From an uncultured bacterium (GTDB lineage: Bacteria; Bacillota; Clostridia; Lachnospirales; Lachnospiraceae): a stretch of 8,182 nucleotides of DNA. Numbering within the stretch: position 1 is the first letter of the stretch; every line of letters starts with the position of its first letter. The stretch lies in the NCBI GenBank assembly GCA_945871045.1, contig CAMBUC010000087.1:1-8182 (forward strand). Reading direction: 5' to 3'. The notes beneath the pieces were generated by a model, which saw only the letters and a program-made list of their open reading frames with translations, was not told the DNA's origin and ran no database searches. The position numbers were made by a program, and so were the translations under genes. This document shows, in pieces, positions 1 to 6,866 of this stretch.

Positions 1-110
1 GATCCATCTTCCTTTCCAAGAACTAAAAGCCTCGAACCGGAACGATCAAGCAGCGGATCCTGTGCGATCAATTCCTGTGGAAGATCATAATAAAAATCTT
101 TTACATCCAT
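1..110 (-). CDS. queA: QueA, S-adenosylmethionine:tRNA ribosyltransferase-isomerase (N-terminal fragment, cut by window edge)
   Basis: Only the first 36 complete codons are present; the gene continues past the left edge. The visible protein begins MDVKDFYYDLPQELIAQDPL and continues with DRSGSRLLVL. This matches the QueA family N-terminus (pattern DFDYxLPxELIAQxP...DRxxSRLLVL). The enzyme transfers and isomerises the ribosyl moiety of S-adenosylmethionine onto preQ1 at the wobble position of tRNAs with GUN anticodons, giving epoxyqueuosine, in the cytoplasm. The ATG at 108-110 is preceded by an AAGGA ribosome binding site (complement at 121-125) at suitable spacing, which supports this start. 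The gene lies 37 bases after the pheT stop on the same strand. The gap has only a tiny AAAG/CTTT palindrome and no terminator, so co-transcription with pheST is likely (inference). The call depends on a short but very characteristic stretch. Confidence 0.87.
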   Translation of the reverse strand, partial: MDVKDFYYDLPQELIAQDPLLDRSGSRLLVLGKEDG

Positions 111-147
111 ATGTTATCTTTCCTTATCCAATCACCTGAAAGCGCCT

Positions 148-2568
148 TTAAACACGCAGTGTGATCTGCAGTTTGCGCTCTAAGTTCTTTAAGATCTTCT
201 TTACAAATCCTTCTACCATCTCATTGTTGAACTCTTCTTCAGCAGGCGTAAATACAACAGAGAATGCCATACTCTTCTTGTTCGGTCCAAGCTGGATTCC
301 TTCGTATACGTCAAAGAGCTGAACATCAGTTACATACTTACATGACTCTTTGATTCCGTCCTCGATCTGAGCACAGGTAATTCCTTTATCAACAACAAAT
401 GCAAAATCACGTTTTTCCTCTGCAAATTTCGGCAGCGGCTTGAATACCTGCGCTTTTCCATACCACTGACTAAGCACGCGCACATCCAGTTCCATGACAA
501 ATGCCTGCATGCGCATATCCAGTTCATCAGCGATCTCATAAGACAGTTTTCCGAGATAACCAACCTTTTCTCCCTGACAAAATACTTCTGCGGTCTGATA
601 AGGATGTAAGAATGTCTTAGTAGCAGCCTCATAAGTGAAGGTAAAACCTAACGTCTTTGCAACAACATCTGCAAGTCCCTTTAAGGTATAGAAGGACTCA
701 TTCTCACCAAATATTCCAACGCATAATGTCTCTCGTTCATCCGGATACTCTGTAAGCGGTAAATCTTTTGCAACAAAAATATTTCCCAGTTCGAAGATAC
801 GTCCCTCTAAAATACCCTTCTTCTGGTTGCGTGCGATCGCATGTAACATCTGCGGCGCTAACGTCGTACGCATCAAGGAAAGATCTACGTTGATGGGGTT
901 GATCAGTTTGATCGCATGACGCTCGTTGGCATCTTCCGGTAAACGCAAAAGATCCAGATCAGAAGGTGAGAAGAAGGAGTAATGGATTCCCTCATAAACA
1001 CCGGCAGCGCACAATGCATGTTTGATCTTTAATTCTGATTTCTGCTTTAAGTTCAGACCGCCAAGAGTTACCTCTGCCGTGGGCATGAAGGTAGGGATCA
1101 CATGATCATAACCATACATACGGATCACTTCCTCTGCTACATCCGGGTAAGAATCCATATCTTCGCGGTATGCAGGGATCTGAAGCGTCAATTCATCGCC
1201 ATTGATCACCGGCGCAAAATTCAGGCTGGAAAGGATGCGTTCTATCTCTTCATTGGGCACCTTTATTCCAAGTACACCATTTACTTTATCGATGCTGACC
1301 TTCATTTCCTTCGGCTCTACAGAATTTCCGGTAGAAACTTCTACATGAGTAGAAGAAACTTTACCGCAGCCAAGTTCCTCGATCAGATGAAGCGCACGTT
1401 TCATGGCCATAACGGTTGTATACTCGTATACACCTTTTGCATACATTGCACTGGAATCAGATGCCTGTCCAAGGGCACGGGAACTCTTGCGGATATTATC
1501 ACGCATAAACTTCGCAGCCTCAAACATCACTTCTGTTGTTGTATCTAAAATCTCTGAATTCAAACCTCCCATGATTCCGGCAAGAGCAACCGGACGCTCG
1601 CCGTCACAGATCACAAGATTAGAGTTTGTAAGTGCAAATTCCTTTTCATCTAGAGTAACGATCTTTTCACCGTCCTTTGCACGTCTCACATTGATGGCAT
1701 TGCCTTTCAGGAAGGAATCATCAAAGGCATGCATCGGCTGACCAAGTTCTTTTAAAATATAGTTTGTGATATCTACGACATTTGAAATAGACCCGATACC
1801 AACCAGTGCCAGTCTGCGGCGCATCCATGCCGGTGACTGAGCGATCTTCACATCATATACATAGTGTGCGATGTAACGGGGGCACAGATCCTGTGCTGCC
1901 ACATTGACCGTAAAACCTTCTTTTTTCACATCCGTCTCGGTATAATCAAGGGCAGGCTCCTTGCAGGGCTTGTTTAAAACAGCTGCCACTTCTCTTGCGA
2001 TACCGTAAATACTCTGACAGTCGGGACGGTTTGCAGTGATGGCGATATCAAAGATCCACTCATCCATTCCAAGGATCGGCTTTACATCTGCTCCAACCTC
2101 AGCATCATCGGGAAGAACCAACAGTCCATTGTAGCCTGCACCCGGATACAGATCCTCGTTCAAGCCAAGTTCTGTACCTGAACAGAGCATACCCTGTGAT
2201 TCATAGCCGCGCAGTTTTCCTTTCTTGATGGTCATAACGCCTTCGATCGTCACATGATCTTTTGCAGTTGCATAAACAGTTGCCCCTACAAGCGCTACCG
2301 GGAACTTCTTGCCCGCACAAACATTGTCTGCTCCACAGCAGATCTGGAATGTTCCATGGGCTCCTGCATCTACCTGACACAAACTCAAATGAGTTTCCGG
2401 GATTGGCTCACACTCTTTTACAAGACCCACAACGACTCCGGAAATATCTTTTCCAACTTCGATCAGTTCCTCTACCTCAAAACCGCAGGAAAACAGTTTC
2501 TCCTCCAGTTCCTTGGGGGTGACATCAATATCTACATATTCTTTTAACCAACTTAACGGTGCTAACAT
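148..2568 (-). CDS. pheT: Phenylalanyl-tRNA synthetase beta subunit
   Basis: The 806-residue protein has the full length of a bacterial PheT (about 800). PheT forms the alpha2-beta2 class II synthetase with PheS and charges tRNA-Phe with phenylalanine in the cytoplasm. Domains in order: an N-terminal part starting LSWLKEYVDI, an EMAP/OB-type tRNA-binding domain at about 40-150 (KGKLRGYESQGMLCSGTELG at 117-136), then the conserved FDIAITANRPDCQSIYGIAR at 173-192. The B3/B4 editing domain spans about 210-385 (NVVDITNYILKELGQPMHAF at 263-282), B5 about 415-492 (VAEEVIRMYGYD at 477-488) and a catalytic-like core about 500-700. The C-terminal FDX-ACB anticodon-binding domain lies at about 710-806 (P..AEEKRDFAFVVD). 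The ATG is preceded by a near-perfect AAGGAGG (complement 2575-2581) six bases upstream. It follows pheS by 25 bases and shares its T-box-controlled transcript. Nothing is truncated. Confidence 0.98.
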   Translation of the reverse strand: MLAPLSWLKEYVDIDVTPKELEEKLFSCGFEVEELIEVGKDISGVVVGLVKECEPIPETHLSLCQVDAGAHGTFQICCGADNVCAGKKFPVALVGATVYATAKDHVTIEGVMTIKKGKLRGYESQGMLCSGTELGLNEDLYPGAGYNGLLVLPDDAEVGADVKPILGMDEWIFDIAITANRPDCQSIYGIAREVAAVLNKPCKEPALDYTETDVKKEGFTVNVAAQDLCPRYIAHYVYDVKIAQSPAWMRRRLALVGIGSISNVVDITNYILKELGQPMHAFDDSFLKGNAINVRRAKDGEKIVTLDEKEFALTNSNLVICDGERPVALAGIMGGLNSEILDTTTEVMFEAAKFMRDNIRKSSRALGQASDSSAMYAKGVYEYTTVMAMKRALHLIEELGCGKVSSTHVEVSTGNSVEPKEMKVSIDKVNGVLGIKVPNEEIERILSSLNFAPVINGDELTLQIPAYREDMDSYPDVAEEVIRMYGYDHVIPTFMPTAEVTLGGLNLKQKSELKIKHALCAAGVYEGIHYSFFSPSDLDLLRLPEDANERHAIKLINPINVDLSLMRTTLAPQMLHAIARNQKKGILEGRIFELGNIFVAKDLPLTEYPDERETLCVGIFGENESFYTLKGLADVVAKTLGFTFTYEAATKTFLHPYQTAEVFCQGEKVGYLGKLSYEIADELDMRMQAFVMELDVRVLSQWYGKAQVFKPLPKFAEEKRDFAFVVDKGITCAQIEDGIKESCKYVTDVQLFDVYEGIQLGPNKKSMAFSVVFTPAEEEFNNEMVEGFVKKILKNLERKLQITLRV

Positions 2569-2593
2569 GATTTGCCTCCTTATTTATCCGAAA

Positions 2594-3616
2594 TTAATCA
2601 TCGATCTGATTTAATACACGCAGATCTGACTCAAACAAATGCTTAATGTTATTGATTCCATACTTCAACATCGCGATACGTTCAATACCGATACCGAACG
2701 CAAATCCACTGTACTCATTGGTATCAATCCCGCAGCCTTCAAGCACCTTATTGTTCACAACTCCTGCACCCAGGACTTCGATCCATCCGGTACCCTTGCA
2801 AAGTTTACAGCCCTTGCCTCCACACTGGAAACAGTTGACATCTACCTCTACAGAAGGCTCTGTGAAAGGAAAGTAGGAAGGACGAAGTCTGGTTGTCACA
2901 GTCTTGCCGAAAATCTTCTTGACAAATTCATCCAGCATACCTTTCAGATCACATAAGGTGATTCCCTTGTCAACCACCAGACCTTCCATCTGGGTAAACA
3001 TCGGTGAATGGGTTGCATCATCATCGGAACGGAATACCTTTCCGGGTGAAATGATCTTGATGGGCGGTTTCTTTGCCTCCATCACATGGATCTGTCCCGC
3101 AGATGTCTGTGTACGAAGCAGAAATTCCGGCGAAAGATAGAACGTATCCTGCATATCACGCGCCGGATGATCCTGCGGTGTATTCAGTGCAGTAAAATTA
3201 TAGTAATCGGTTTCGATCTCCGTTCCTTCAAAAATCTCAAATCCCATAGATGCGAAAATATCGGTCAACTGATTTCGCACCTGGGTGATCGGATGAAGAT
3301 TGCCTTTTGCAGGCTTGACGGAAGGCATCGTCACATCGATCTTCTCTGATTCGTAACGGCGACGAAGCGCCTCCGCCTCCAATTTCTTTGTCTGTTTTGC
3401 AAGGATCGTCTCAATGGCCTCACGCGTCTCATTGACCCACTGACCAACCTTCGGACGCTCTTCTGCCGGCACATCCTTCATTCCTTTTAATACGGCAGTC
3501 AGTTCACCTTTTTTTCCGAGTATCGTATTTCTTACCTCGCCAAGTTTTTCGAGACCGTCTGAGTTCTCGATCTCAGCGATCGCACGCTCTCTGATTTTTT
3601 GCAGTTTCTCTCTCAT
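2594..3616 (-). CDS. pheS: Phenylalanyl-tRNA synthetase alpha subunit
   Basis: The 340-residue protein is the catalytic subunit of class II phenylalanyl-tRNA synthetase, which makes Phe-AMP and transfers Phe to tRNA-Phe. Residues 1-90 are the charged, helical N-terminal arm (coiled coil). Class II motif 1 lies at about 108-160 (LHPITQVRNQ, then NTPQDHPARDMQDTFYL). Motif 2 is GKVFRSDDDATHSPMFTQME (192-211). Motif 3 is GFAFGIGIERIAML (304-317), which includes the alanine of the Phe pocket. A cysteine-rich insert CFQCGGKGCKLCKGTGWIEV (262-281) is the CxxC...CxxC form seen in many Bacillota PheS and may bind a metal (inference). After it, GAGVVNNKVL replaces the commoner GAGMVHPNVL. The ATG follows AAAGGAG (complement 3624-3630) at good spacing. 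It is first in the pheS-pheT unit, directly behind the T-box leader. Confidence 0.98.
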   Translation of the reverse strand: MREKLQKIRERAIAEIENSDGLEKLGEVRNTILGKKGELTAVLKGMKDVPAEERPKVGQWVNETREAIETILAKQTKKLEAEALRRRYESEKIDVTMPSVKPAKGNLHPITQVRNQLTDIFASMGFEIFEGTEIETDYYNFTALNTPQDHPARDMQDTFYLSPEFLLRTQTSAGQIHVMEAKKPPIKIISPGKVFRSDDDATHSPMFTQMEGLVVDKGITLCDLKGMLDEFVKKIFGKTVTTRLRPSYFPFTEPSVEVDVNCFQCGGKGCKLCKGTGWIEVLGAGVVNNKVLEGCGIDTNEYSGFAFGIGIERIAMLKYGINNIKHLFESDLRVLNQIDD

Positions 3617-3643
3617 AATTTTTCTCCTTTAAAAATTTGATTG

Positions 3644-3673
3644 AAAAAAGTCCCAGGACAAACATCCTGGGAC
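3644..3673 (-). terminator. T-box intrinsic terminator (conditional attenuator)
   Basis: On the minus strand a perfect 9-base-pair stem, GTCCCAGGA with TCCTGGGAC (3665-3673 and 3650-3658), encloses a 6-base loop and is followed by six T (3644-3649). It ends 14 bases upstream of the pheS ribosome binding site and competes with the T-box antiterminator for the TCCC strand. Confidence 0.95.
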
Positions 3674-4050
3674 GAAAATATTTCGCGGTACCACCCGGCT
3701 TCCCGGTTTTATCAAAAAATAAAACCGAACACTCATTGCACGTAACGTGTACCTACGTCACAGACTACTACACCAACGTGATTCCCCTGTGCTGCTCCGG
3801 CGTGAAAATTCGTCGTTACATACGTAACTCCTATGCAAAAATCTATGATCAATTGCTTCGTTATGAGATTTTTACACATCTGAATCATGTCCTCACGGTC
3901 TCAGCAGTAAATGCTTCGATCTGAAGGAGCATCATACATTTGGGATGATATCTGATTCTGAAAGAAGCTCTCAGCCGTCAGCTTCTTCTCTCTGTCAGCA
4001 GATGATCAGACTACTATGCGCCATCTTTGCATTTCTTTATTTACATATCT
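3644..4050 (-). promoter_or_regulatory. T-box riboswitch (tRNA-Phe sensing) in the pheST leader
   Basis: Read on the minus strand, this leader has the landmarks of a T-box. The T-box sequence GGGTGGTACCGCG (complement 3684-3696) contains the UGGU bulge that pairs with the ACCA end of uncharged tRNA, fitting an A discriminator as in tRNA-Phe. Upstream, Stem I has the AGAGAG and GGCTGAGAG distal elements (about 3968-3992). A loop-E pair consists of AGTA (4012-4015) and GAA (3956-3958). Next to it lies TTC followed by A (complement 3960-3962), a phenylalanine codon in specifier position. A terminator hairpin follows at 3644-3673, and its TCCC strand can instead pair with the GGG of the T-box to form the antiterminator. 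By known T-box mechanism, uncharged tRNA-Phe stabilises the antiterminator and allows pheST transcription. The specifier is from sequence pattern, not a computed fold. The 5' boundary is estimated from the promoter call. Confidence 0.95.
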
Positions 4051-4056
4051 TTTGGT

Positions 4057-4085
4057 ATCTTAGCACAGCCATCCAAAAACTGCAA
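4057..4085 (-). promoter_or_regulatory. Candidate sigma-A promoter of the T-box-pheST transcript
   Basis: On the minus strand TTGCAG (4080-4085) and TAAGAT (4057-4062) are 17 bases apart, with TGC directly in front of the -10 box (extended -10). The predicted start is near 4050, just before the T-box Stem I. The -35 matches only half the consensus, so the call is tentative. The -35 box starts seven bases after the yihY stop, and no terminator lies between. Confidence 0.42.
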
Positions 4086-4092
4086 GTGTATT

Positions 4093-4953
4093 TTAGTGCT
4101 TCAGCTTCTTTTTTAAATCTCTGAAAAAATAAGACATACGTTCCGAATACAAATTATTTACTTCGGCACACACCATTAAAATATACATACAGACATAGAG
4201 CCAGAACATGATCAGCGCGATCGTAGTCAGACTGCCATAACTGGAAAACCCATGAAAATAATCTACATAAATCGATACGCCAAAAGAAAATACATACCAC
4301 GCCACTGCACTGATCAAAGCCCCCGGCAACTGACGCCGGTAGGTGATCCGTTGACCGCCATTGACTTTCCGGTTCGGAAATGCCCAGTAAAACAGTGCAA
4401 AGATAAATGTTAATCCTCCGATGCCGATCAGGCTCTTGAACTGCAGCAGCATACTTGTGATGACTGCAATGGCCGGAAAATACTGTGTCAGCCAGTTTTG
4501 CAGGGTGCGTCCAAATACAAGAAGAACCAGCATCAAAACGATAGAAAAGATCATGATAAAGGTGTAGATCACGGACCAAAAACGCATAATCAGCCAATTT
4601 CTGGTTTCTTCCAGATCATACATCCGATTCAGTCCATCCGTCAGATACTGAATACCCCGGGCAGACGACCAGATCGCTACGATCGCTGAAATAGACAGTA
4701 GTCCCACAGACGAAGCATACGTCTCCGTGATCATTTGCACCAAAAACCCGGAAATATAATCAGGAAAGACAAGATTGACACCTGTTACAAGAAAATCAAG
4801 GGGCACCGGCGTGAATTTTAACAAGGCACTAAAAAACAATAAAAAGGGGATCAGGGAAAGCAGCGTAAAATACGCTGACTGCGCGGCATAAGCAGTCACA
4901 TTGTCATCCTTACATTCCTGAACAAACCGCATCACTTCTTTTATGATCTTCAT
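4093..4953 (-). CDS. YihY/BrkB-family integral membrane protein
   Basis: The 286-residue protein has about six hydrophobic segments, at roughly 26-47, 82-104, 125-148, 165-190, 208-232 and 240-268, with short charged ends. Family marks are AAQSAYFTLLSLIPFLLFF (23-41), the segment WSSARGIQYLTDGLNRMYD (95-113) and LPGALISAVAWYVFSF (209-224). Another is the segment ending YVCMYILMVCAEVNNLY (253-269). Length and topology fit the YihY/virulence factor BrkB family. That family was long misnamed ribonuclease BN and has no settled biochemical role; it is presumed to act in the cytoplasmic membrane. The ATG lies one base after the stop of the SpoIID-like gene, with its GAGG-type binding site inside that gene's end (4961-4966). 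The two genes are almost certainly translationally coupled. No terminator follows; the T-box promoter region begins at once. Confidence 0.93.
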   Translation of the reverse strand: MKIIKEVMRFVQECKDDNVTAYAAQSAYFTLLSLIPFLLFFSALLKFTPVPLDFLVTGVNLVFPDYISGFLVQMITETYASSVGLLSISAIVAIWSSARGIQYLTDGLNRMYDLEETRNWLIMRFWSVIYTFIMIFSIVLMLVLLVFGRTLQNWLTQYFPAIAVITSMLLQFKSLIGIGGLTFIFALFYWAFPNRKVNGGQRITYRRQLPGALISAVAWYVFSFGVSIYVDYFHGFSSYGSLTTIALIMFWLYVCMYILMVCAEVNNLYSERMSYFFRDLKKKLKH

Positions 4954-4954
4954 A

Positions 4955-6724
4955 TCAATTCCTCACTTGTTCCTTTGATGTATCATTTGCATAGATCTTT
5001 GATAATTCCACATTCTGGTAATAAAAATTCAGTATCTGTTTCATATCGGCGCCTTCTTTCGCCATGCCATCGGCACCGTACTGGCTCATTCCGATTCCAT
5101 GACCAAAGCCGCCGCCAAAAAGGACGATTCCATCTTTGATGGGCTGCACATAAAAATATACACTTGGCAGCAGTTCTCCTGCACTGACAAAGTTACCGTC
5201 TTTGTCCTGCATCGTATCAACCCACAGGCCCACGATCTGTCTGATAAAACTTTCATTGGAAAGTTCCACTGTTCCCTCAGAAAATACGATCTGAAGACGG
5301 AGTACTGCGCCCGAAGGTGACCGTTCTAAAACCTGCAAGCGGCTTGGCTGTTTCCAGTGGGACAGTTCAGTTGCAGGGATCTCTTCTCCCAGGGTGTTTT
5401 TTATTATAACACAATCCGGCCGCATCTCGTCAATTTTATACAGCAGTGAGTGCATTTCATCCAACCGGGCAGAAAGGTCTATGTATGACTTCCATCGATA
5501 ATAAACGGCAGAACGGTCATAGTCATCTTCATTGACCTCCCTGATATATGTACGAAATGCCTCTTCCTCGGAAAGATCCACCGTCTGAGAATTTTTATTT
5601 CCACATACCGGCATTAAATAATCCAGATCCGATAACCCCCAGATCTCCCTACCGCTTGTAATTCCATGAGAGGTAGAAAAGAAATAGGCATGGATCGGTG
5701 TATCATTCTTTGTTATGATCATTCCTTTTGTGGCATCCACTGCCGCCAGTACCCGTTCATCCGGTGCCGCCTTATTGTAAACCTGATAATTAACGGAATC
5801 ATCTACATCAGCGTCATACTGCGGATAATGATCCTGCATCAGTTGGGAGACAATATAGGTTCTGGCACAGACGGCCTGCGCTTTCAAAGCCTCCGTTTCA
5901 AAATATGCCGGCATCTCACTTTGTACAACACCATAGAGATAATCCTCGATCTCCACCTCATTGATCAATACAAAGCCATTCTCCTGATGAGTGATCAGAA
6001 ACGTCCCCCGATATCCCAACGAGATCCGATCTCCTTTTTCATCCGTAAGATATAATTCCCCATCCTTTGACGCGATCTTCGCCGATTCTCCAAGATCCAG
6101 TTTCAGTTGGCGGGCATTTGTCACTTTATTTTTCTTTTTTTCTGTCTGGCGATCCTCCCATGTGATCGTGTAGGGCCCATTCGCTGAAAAATAAACATTT
6201 TCTCTAAGTGCCTGTTTTTCTTGCAAAAGCAGAACACGCACAGTTGTATGTTCATCAACCGTTTTTCTGTCGTCTGTAGGATGGTCCATGCTTGCGTTCG
6301 ATTCTTCAGACAATGTTTCTGACTCTTTAAAGGAAGACATCTCAAACAATTCAGCCACCAGATCTCTGCTTCGGAGAAGCATCTCATAGGTCAATTTCTT
6401 TTTTCCGCTTGCATCCCAGCCGGGCAGCTGTTCAAACGCCACTGCATCCCAAACATGAATCTCTTCTAAAAAATCACGGTAATCATTATAAGAAAATGGT
6501 TCTTCTTCCGCTCTGCCATCTAAAATATCCCGAAGGGCCTCATCCTGTTCTAAAAATGCATACACTTCCACCAGATCCTTAGAGGTAACGATGGATTTCG
6601 TGCCTGAATTTGTTTGCTCCGCATGATTACTGACATAAAAAATGACAAGCGTAAGCAGCAAACAGATCACAAACAGACAAACAATCACGATTTGATTTCG
6701 GTCAAGGGCTTGATTTCTTTTCAT
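4955..6724 (-). CDS. Membrane-anchored SpoIID/LytB-domain protein, likely peptidoglycan lytic transglycosylase
   Basis: The 589-residue protein starts with a positively charged end and one hydrophobic segment (about 11-32) without a lipobox cysteine, so it should be a signal anchor with the rest outside the membrane. Residues 33-205 are a charged extension I do not recognise. The SpoIID domain spans about 240-575. It holds NEVEIEDYLYGVVQSEMPAY (255-274) and EALKAQAVCARTYIV (278-292), then SVNYQVY (310-316), FSTSHGITSG (349-358) and the C-terminal GFGHGIGMSQYGADGMA (539-555). Glu270 in SEMP corresponds to the catalytic glutamate of Bacillus SpoIID, which cleaves stem-peptide-free glycan strands during engulfment. 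It is much longer than sporulation SpoIID (about 340) and is not beside other sporulation genes, so a role in vegetative wall turnover is as likely. The ATG at 6722-6724 follows GGAAGGA. It is coupled to yihY downstream. A terminator ends 33 bases upstream. Confidence 0.92.
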   Translation of the reverse strand: MKRNQALDRNQIVIVCLFVICLLLTLVIFYVSNHAEQTNSGTKSIVTSKDLVEVYAFLEQDEALRDILDGRAEEEPFSYNDYRDFLEEIHVWDAVAFEQLPGWDASGKKKLTYEMLLRSRDLVAELFEMSSFKESETLSEESNASMDHPTDDRKTVDEHTTVRVLLLQEKQALRENVYFSANGPYTITWEDRQTEKKKNKVTNARQLKLDLGESAKIASKDGELYLTDEKGDRISLGYRGTFLITHQENGFVLINEVEIEDYLYGVVQSEMPAYFETEALKAQAVCARTYIVSQLMQDHYPQYDADVDDSVNYQVYNKAAPDERVLAAVDATKGMIITKNDTPIHAYFFSTSHGITSGREIWGLSDLDYLMPVCGNKNSQTVDLSEEEAFRTYIREVNEDDYDRSAVYYRWKSYIDLSARLDEMHSLLYKIDEMRPDCVIIKNTLGEEIPATELSHWKQPSRLQVLERSPSGAVLRLQIVFSEGTVELSNESFIRQIVGLWVDTMQDKDGNFVSAGELLPSVYFYVQPIKDGIVLFGGGFGHGIGMSQYGADGMAKEGADMKQILNFYYQNVELSKIYANDTSKEQVRN

Positions 6725-6757
6725 CCGATCCTTCCACTTTCTGATATTTCACAACTG

Positions 6758-6793
6758 AAAAAGAAGCCGCAAGTGTTATCTGCAGCTTCTTTT
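6758..6793 (-). terminator. Intrinsic terminator downstream of the 6S RNA locus
   Basis: On the minus strand AAAAGAAGCTGCAG (6780-6793) can pair with TTGCGGCTTCTTTT (6759-6772). This gives a 14-pair stem with two G-T wobbles and a 7-base loop, followed by T at 6758. The T run overlaps the A-tract-paired base of the stem. Because it is flanked by A and T runs it could also act on the plus strand, but no plus-strand gene is nearby. It most likely ends the ssrS (or pckA-ssrS) transcript just before the SpoIID-like gene. Confidence 0.8.
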
Positions 6794-6866
6794 GTAAATA
6801 TTAATATATTGTCTTTTGTGCTTTACAGAATCATCTGTTTCACTTTTGTTATTTAACAATCTTTTG

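Noticed and set aside
111..147. A small AAAG-GCG-CTTT palindrome between pheT and queA as a terminator.
   Set aside because: The stem is only four pairs and no T run follows.
1102..1548. Plus-strand open frame of 148 codons antisense to pheT.
   Set aside because: It is fully opposite a strongly conserved part of pheT, and its His/Ile/Cys-rich translation looks like a shadow frame.
3637..3924. Plus-strand open frame of 95 codons across the pheS leader.
   Set aside because: The region is explained by the T-box on the other strand, and the translation shows no family signature.
4154..4597. Second minus-strand frame of 147 codons inside yihY.
   Set aside because: It overlaps yihY in another frame, and the yihY frame carries the family motifs and membrane segments.
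4093..4953. Annotation of the membrane protein as ribonuclease BN.
   Set aside because: That name for this family was a historical misassignment; true RNase BN/Z is a soluble metallo-beta-lactamase-fold enzyme, and no such motifs are present.
6759..6793. Similarity between the terminator stem (AAGAAGCTGCAG) and the T-box Stem I arm (AAGAAGCTGACG) as a dispersed repeat.
   Set aside because: The shared core is about ten bases in two hairpins of different kind, which is likely chance.
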